This document shows, in pieces, positions 49,856 through 53,478 of a stretch of DNA of 53,478 nt. A program made the translations under genes and the position numbers. Positions within the stretch are counted from its first letter, which is position 1; the number at the start of each line of letters is the position of its first letter. The notes beneath the pieces are model-generated. The model was not told the origin of the DNA and made no database searches. It worked only from the letters and a program-made list of their open reading frames with translations. The DNA comes from Fidelibacterota bacterium (lineage in GTDB: Bacteria > Pseudomonadota > Alphaproteobacteria > Rhodospirillales > Rhodospirillaceae), in NCBI GenBank assembly GCA_947476065.1, contig CANJPG010000016.1, positions 1-53,478 on the forward strand, in the 5' to 3' direction.

Positions 49856-50197
49856 TTATAGAATTTTGAGCACGTCCTCCGGCGGCCGGCCGATGGCGGC
49901 CTTGCCGTTGTTCACGACGATCGGCCGTTCGATGACGATGGGGTTGCGCACCATCGCCGCGACCAGGTCTTTTTCATCCATTTCGACGGCGTCAATGCCG
50001 GCGTCGCGGGCCTCGGCCTTGCGCACGAGGTCGCGTACCGAAAGACCGAGCATGCGGGCGATGTTCTTGAGTTCCATCGCGCTAGGCGGTCTCTTGAGAT
50101 ATTCGATGACGCGCGGTTTCAACCCCTTCTTCTCGAGCAGGGCGAGGGTGTCGCGTGATTTGGTGCAGCGGGGATTGTGGTAGATCGTCGGCGGCAT
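49856..50197 (-). CDS. arsC: Arsenate reductase (glutaredoxin type, ArsC/YffB family)
   Basis: The ATG at 50197 (GAGG upstream) gives 113 residues; a TTG two codons earlier is in frame. The catalytic cysteine lies in IYHNPRCTKSRDTLALLE, and the second motif RNPIVIERPIVVNNGKAAIG with its arginine is present, as is YLKRPPSAMELKNIARMLG. The family reduces arsenate with glutathione/glutaredoxin. No ars operon genes are adjacent, which is common for housekeeping copies. Confidence 0.92.
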   Translation of the reverse strand: MPPTIYHNPRCTKSRDTLALLEKKGLKPRVIEYLKRPPSAMELKNIARMLGLSVRDLVRKAEARDAGIDAVEMDEKDLVAAMVRNPIVIERPIVVNNGKAAIGRPPEDVLKIL

Positions 50198-50256
50198 TGG
50201 CAAAGCCTCATGGTTTGCGAAGGCGCGAACCTACCGTGAGTTTGTAGAAGTAGAAA

Positions 50257-50289
50257 CCCCGGGCCGGCCTTTCTGGCCTGCTCCCGGGG
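50257..50289 (-). terminator. Candidate intrinsic terminator
   Basis: CCCCGGG (50257-50263) pairs with CCCGGGG (50283-50289), with an inner GGCC/GGCC stem (50266-50278). Read on the minus strand it follows the gene at 50332-50751 and ends in TTTCTACTTCT, a modest T-tract. Confidence 0.45.
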
Positions 50290-50331
50290 GTGTGGTCACT
50301 CGTGTAAGCACGCGCACAAATTGCGCGGGCT

Positions 50332-50751
50332 TTATTCCTTGACGACGCCGCGCACTTCGACGAGTTGCGAGGCGATGGCCTCGTTCAACTCATTGTAGGC
50401 GGCTTCGAGTTCCTGAATTTTCACGCGTGTGCTGCGCAGCTGCTCCAGTTCCGCATCCGTCATCGGCGTACGGTTGGAGGCGATGGTGAGCGTCATGCTG
50501 ATGTACTTGCCCTTCAATTCGGCGAGCATCTTGGCGAGGTCGATCATCTCGCGTGGGTCGATGACGTCTACGTGGCGTTTAAGGGAACGGCGCATCTCAT
50601 CCTCGATGATATGGGTGACATGACGCGTGAACTGACTGGCGGTCAGAGGCGGTTGGGCCTTGCCGCCCTTCTCAGATGTAAAAGTCTGAGAGTCCTCGGA
50701 CTTGCTCGGGTCCTGGCGGCGACGGACGGCAATGAAATCGATCACGGACAT
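50332..50751 (-). CDS. Unknown 139-residue protein with C-terminal coiled coil
   Basis: The ATG at 50751, preceded by AGGAAG, is preferred over an in-frame start at 50799. The protein begins MSVIDFIAVRRRQDPSKSED, has a polar linker, then helices LTASQFTRHVTHIIEDEMRR and DPREMIDLAKMLAELKGKYI, and a coiled-coil end ELEQLRSTRVKIQELEAAYN + ELNEAIASQLVEVRG. No signal peptide. Family not recognised. A terminator-like hairpin follows. Confidence 0.65.
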   Translation of the reverse strand: MSVIDFIAVRRRQDPSKSEDSQTFTSEKGGKAQPPLTASQFTRHVTHIIEDEMRRSLKRHVDVIDPREMIDLAKMLAELKGKYISMTLTIASNRTPMTDAELEQLRSTRVKIQELEAAYNELNEAIASQLVEVRGVVKE

Positions 50752-51060
50752 GGTTTGCTTCCTTATGGCCTTCGGCCGCTCTGTGCGGCTCTTCGGCATT
50801 AACTAAAGCAACATCCATGCCAGGCGCGGACACTCTAAAATATTATTATTTATCAATGATGTATGACGAAGAAAGGGCTCTCGACACGGCAGGTGCCGGC
50901 CAAAGGTGCCGCTCCGTCGCGGTCCACTAGGAAAGCTCTGCCGGGTACCGGCCGATGGCGGCATAGGTGAAAGCAGTCAGGCGCTGGTTGCGGCGGGCGA
51001 TGGCTGTCTTTAACGTCAGACGTCCGGGGGTCGTTATCGCAGCAACAGGGGCGAATTCAC
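50752..51060. other. Intergenic region upstream of the APC permease
   Basis: No gene is seen in these 309 bases. A short AT-rich patch (AATATTATTATTTATC, about 50839-50854) lies about 90-100 bases upstream of the unknown gene at 50332-50751 and may contribute to its promoter; the rest is GC-rich with no evident motif. Confidence 0.4.
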
Positions 51061-52803
51061 ATGTCGGCAGAGGCGCCAAATAGATTTTTCATTAAGAAAT
51101 CCATCGATCAAATCCAGCGCGAAGCCACCTCCCACCAGCTCAAACGCACACTCGGCCCTCTCAACCTCGTCTTCCTCGGCATCGGCTGCATCATCGGCGC
51201 CGGTATTTATGTCATGACCGGCAACGCTGCGGCCAACTACGCCGGGCCCAGCGTGCTGTTGTCCTTCATCATCGCCGGTGCCGCCTGCGCTTTCGCCGGC
51301 CTGTGTTACGCCGAACTGGCCTCGACCATGCCGGTTGCCGGCTCGGCCTATACTTATTCTTACGCCACCATGGGCGAGCTGGTGGCTTGGATCATGGGCT
51401 GGCTCCTGGTGCTGGAGTACGGCGTGGCGGCGGCCACCGTTGCCGTGGGCTGGTCGGGTTACGTCACCAGCTTCTTGCGGGACTTCGGCGTGCTCATCCC
51501 GCCGGAATTCGCCAAATCGATGGTGCAGTCGGCGGCCGACGCCAATGGTCACCTGATTTTCAGCCTCAGCAGCAACTTCAACCTGGTGGCGCTGGCCGGC
51601 ATCCTGATGGTCACCGGCCTGTTGGTGCTCGGCGTTTCGGAATCCGCCGCCGTCAACAATGTGATTGTTTTCATCAAAGTCGGCGTGCTGCTCGCATTTA
51701 TCGTTATCGGTGCCGGCTTCATCGTGCCGGAGAACTGGGTGCCCTTCATACCGCCAAACCAGGGCGGCTTTACCTACGGCGTGCAGGGCATCTTCCGCGC
51801 GGCCTCGGTGATCTTCTTCGCCTATGTCGGGTTTGAAGCGGTGTCCACTGCCGCGGCTGAATCCAAGAACCCCAGCCGGGATGTTCCCATTGGCATTCTG
51901 GGCTCCTTGCTGGTGTGCACGATCATATACATGCTCGTCTCGGCAGTGCTGACCGGCGTGGTCTCGTACAAGGACCTGGGCGTGCCGGAACCAATCGCCG
52001 TCGCGGTCGACCGCATGGGCATGCCGTGGTTCTCCTTCCTCATCAAAGTGGGGGCGGTTGCCGGCCTGTCCTCGGTGATGCTGATCCTCACCTACGGCCA
52101 GACCCGCGTGTTCTATTCGATGGCGCGGGACGGCTTGCTGCCGAAGGCCTTCGCGGTCATTCACCCCAAATTCCGTACGCCCTGGATCGGCACGATCGTC
52201 CTTGGCGTGCTGATCGCGGTGGCATCCTCGCTACTGCCGATTACCATTCTGGGTGATCTGGTGAGCTTGGGCACGGCCTTCGCTTTTGGCATCGTCTGCC
52301 TCACGGTTATGTATTTGCGCACGACGCGCAAGGATCTGCATCGCCCCTTCCGCGTGCCGCTCGGTGGGGCCTACGTTTCGGCCAAGGCACGTATCGTCAT
52401 TTCGCTGGCGCTGGCTTTTGTTGGTCTCGCGGTCTTTAGGTATCTTATGCAGTCGCCGTGGACAGACTATGGCGCCATGGCCGTCGTCTTTGTCGCCGCC
52501 GTCTGGATGGCGCGCGCATGGCGGGATACCGGCCGCTACTGGCTCGGCACCGCGCCGATGCTCGGCATCTTGTTCGCGGCCATCATGGCGGTGCCCTTGA
52601 TTGAGGACATCATCACCAAGGCCATGGCCGACGATCCGATCCCTGCGATCATCCTCGGCAGCTACCTGATCCTTGGCGCGGTGATTTACCTGCTCTATGG
52701 GCTGGCGAATTCACGCCTATCCCAGGGGCTTGATCTCCTTGACGATGACACCCTGCCGGGTCCCATGGAGGCCATTGCCCACGGCGTTGACGAAAGGCGC
52801 TGA
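51061..52803 (+). CDS. APC-family amino acid permease (cationic amino acid transporter-like)
   Basis: The 580-residue protein starts MSAEAPNRFFIKKSIDQIQR and HQLKRTLGPLNLVFLGIGCI + IGAGIYVMTG, the helix-1 substrate loop of the CAT group of the APC superfamily. About 14 helices follow, with CYAELASTMPVAGSAYTYSY, FFAYVGFEAVSTAAAESKNP and QTRVFYSMARDGLLPKAFA all typical. It imports an amino acid, possibly basic, across the inner membrane. The stop overlaps the next start (TGATG, 52801-52805), so the flavin reductase is translationally coupled to it. Confidence 0.92.
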   Translation: MSAEAPNRFFIKKSIDQIQREATSHQLKRTLGPLNLVFLGIGCIIGAGIYVMTGNAAANYAGPSVLLSFIIAGAACAFAGLCYAELASTMPVAGSAYTYSYATMGELVAWIMGWLLVLEYGVAAATVAVGWSGYVTSFLRDFGVLIPPEFAKSMVQSAADANGHLIFSLSSNFNLVALAGILMVTGLLVLGVSESAAVNNVIVFIKVGVLLAFIVIGAGFIVPENWVPFIPPNQGGFTYGVQGIFRAASVIFFAYVGFEAVSTAAAESKNPSRDVPIGILGSLLVCTIIYMLVSAVLTGVVSYKDLGVPEPIAVAVDRMGMPWFSFLIKVGAVAGLSSVMLILTYGQTRVFYSMARDGLLPKAFAVIHPKFRTPWIGTIVLGVLIAVASSLLPITILGDLVSLGTAFAFGIVCLTVMYLRTTRKDLHRPFRVPLGGAYVSAKARIVISLALAFVGLAVFRYLMQSPWTDYGAMAVVFVAAVWMARAWRDTGRYWLGTAPMLGILFAAIMAVPLIEDIITKAMADDPIPAIILGSYLILGAVIYLLYGLANSRLSQGLDLLDDDTLPGPMEAIAHGVDERR

Positions 52804-53330
52804 TGGCTGACGACGTTCTCCTTATCGAAGGCAAAGCCGGGATTGATCCCTGCGGCAGCGATGAGGCGCGCCGGCATTTCCGCAATACCCTGGGTCATTT
52901 CGCCACCGGCGTGACCTGCATGACCACACTGTCGTCGGTGGGCGAGGCCGTAGGTATAACGGTCAGCTCGTTCAACTCGCTGTCCCTGGATCCGCCGCTG
53001 ATTCTCTGGAGCATTGCGGCCAGCGGGGCGAGCTTTTCCGCTTTCCAGGTGGGCGACCCTTTTGCCGTCAACGTGCTGTCCGCGGACCAGGACGCTTTGG
53101 CGATGAAATTTGCCAAGGCGGGCGGCGACAAGTTCGGCGGCGTGGATGTACACCACGGGCTGGACGGCGTACCGCTAATCGCCGGCTGTGTGGTCTATTT
53201 TGAATGCAACGTCGCCGCGCGTCACCCGGGTGGTGATCACGATATCATCGTGGGCCGTGTCAGGCGCATCTTCAATATCGGCAAGACACCGCTGCTGTTC
53301 CACGGCGGGGCGCTGCGTACCTTTGGCTAA
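52803..53330 (+). CDS. Flavin reductase-like (DIM6/NTAB) protein
   Basis: The 175-residue protein has the FMN-binding split-barrel pattern: FRNTLGHFATGVTCMTTLSS, VGITVSSFNSLSLDPPLILW, SFSAFQVGDPFAVNVLSADQ, and the C-terminal GDHDIIVGRVRRIFN. Such proteins supply reduced FMN to two-component monooxygenases. It is coupled to the upstream permease gene. The last about 156 bases are also read antisense by the end of the CPA2 antiporter gene. Confidence 0.9.
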   Translation: MADDVLLIEGKAGIDPCGSDEARRHFRNTLGHFATGVTCMTTLSSVGEAVGITVSSFNSLSLDPPLILWSIAASGASFSAFQVGDPFAVNVLSADQDALAMKFAKAGGDKFGGVDVHHGLDGVPLIAGCVVYFECNVAARHPGGDHDIIVGRVRRIFNIGKTPLLFHGGALRTFG

Positions 53331-53478
53331 GGCGCCGTCGTTCAAAGCATACTCGATCATGCTGCGGGCAATTTCGCGCTCGCCCATGATCGTGACCGTG
53401 GCACCGCATTTCGTCAGGTGATCGACTTCGGCGTCGAAATGCGCGCGGGCGATAATGTCCAATTTGGCATTGGCCTTG
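53175..53478 (-). CDS. 3' end of a CPA2 (KefB/YbaL-like) cation:proton antiporter, partial
   Basis: Only the last about 100 codons lie in the window; the gene begins beyond its right edge. Reading the minus strand from the edge gives KANAKLDIIARAHFDAEVDH + LTKCGATVTIMGEREIARSM + IEYAL, the end of the TrkA-N/RCK regulatory domain of CPA2 antiporters. Family members usually end soon after this point. Here the frame continues for about 52 more codons (NDGALAKGTQ...) to a stop at 53175, antisense to the flavin reductase gene. The tail looks unconserved. Confidence 0.75.
   Translation of the reverse strand, partial: KANAKLDIIARAHFDAEVDHLTKCGATVTIMGEREIARSMIEYALNDGALAKGTQRPAVEQQRCLADIEDAPDTAHDDIVITTRVTRGDVAFKIDHTAGD

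Overview
The window reads as a chromosomal segment of an alphaproteobacterium. The GC-rich coding is dense. Alphaproteobacterial signatures include an NDUFS4-type 'ETC complex I subunit', two boxes matching the alphaproteobacterial LexA motif GTTC-N7-GTTC, and two full CtrA-type boxes (TTAA-N7-TTAA), one of them close to two CcrM-type GANTC sites. The exact order cannot be fixed from this sequence; Rhodospirillales/Micropepsales/Caulobacterales-like relatives are plausible. There are no transposases, phage genes, CRISPR arrays or rRNA genes. The two tRNAs are Pro(TGG) and Arg(TCT).

Layout. 1-8 kb: a nucleotide/MFS-type transporter, a twice-frameshifted AraC regulator, a 55-aa metallothionein-like gene too short for most gene callers, a frameshifted membrane protein carrying a five-copy octamer repeat, a TrmA/RumA-type RNA methyltransferase, a SulP transporter without STAS domain, mmsA, and a decayed tail of an RND pump. 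8-13.4 kb: a DUF2141 protein; an HTH/S24-like repressor lacking its catalytic dyad; opposite it a well-formed candidate small RNA (promoter, CU-rich segment, perfect terminator); then a SPOR lipoprotein behind a CtrA box; aldo/keto reductase; exported methyltransferase. 13.5-24.2 kb: a MptE/Maf- or GT42-like glycan protein, a MarR-EmrA-EmrB efflux operon behind a perfect 25-bp palindrome, pepN, and a three-gene glycan cassette headed by an unusual CMP-sugar synthetase-RraA fusion. 24.2-28.5 kb: two tandem small exported paralogues, a degenerate GGDEF/EAL-like protein, a 2H phosphoesterase-like DUF1045 protein, and dusA.

28.5-30.6 kb is the most intriguing stretch. Two inverted LexA boxes precede a 32-codon gene for a single-pass membrane peptide, a layout like SOS-induced division inhibitors such as Caulobacter SidA. 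It is followed by a CtrA box and an unknown gene with a terminator, then a Panacea (SocA-like) gene overlapping a DUF192 lipoprotein gene.

30.6-36.4 kb: O-methyltransferase, exported methyltransferase, amino-acid permease, a methyltransferase interrupted by an in-frame amber codon, an AT-richer glycosyltransferase, and the tRNA/complex I block. 36.4-41.8 kb: a tight four-gene exported operon (unknown - DUF1592-type - DUF1552 - PF03640 repeats). 42-53.5 kb: mostly housekeeping and signalling genes: YheT-like hydrolase, Mpo1-like protein, Cys-rich lipoprotein candidate, NUDIX + sseA, OsmC, an Hpt-REC-REC-GGDEF cyclase with a divergent unknown gene, arsC, an APC permease coupled to a flavin reductase, and the 3' end of a CPA2 antiporter that runs antisense into the flavin reductase.

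All calls come from reading the sequence and translations by eye; no searches were run.
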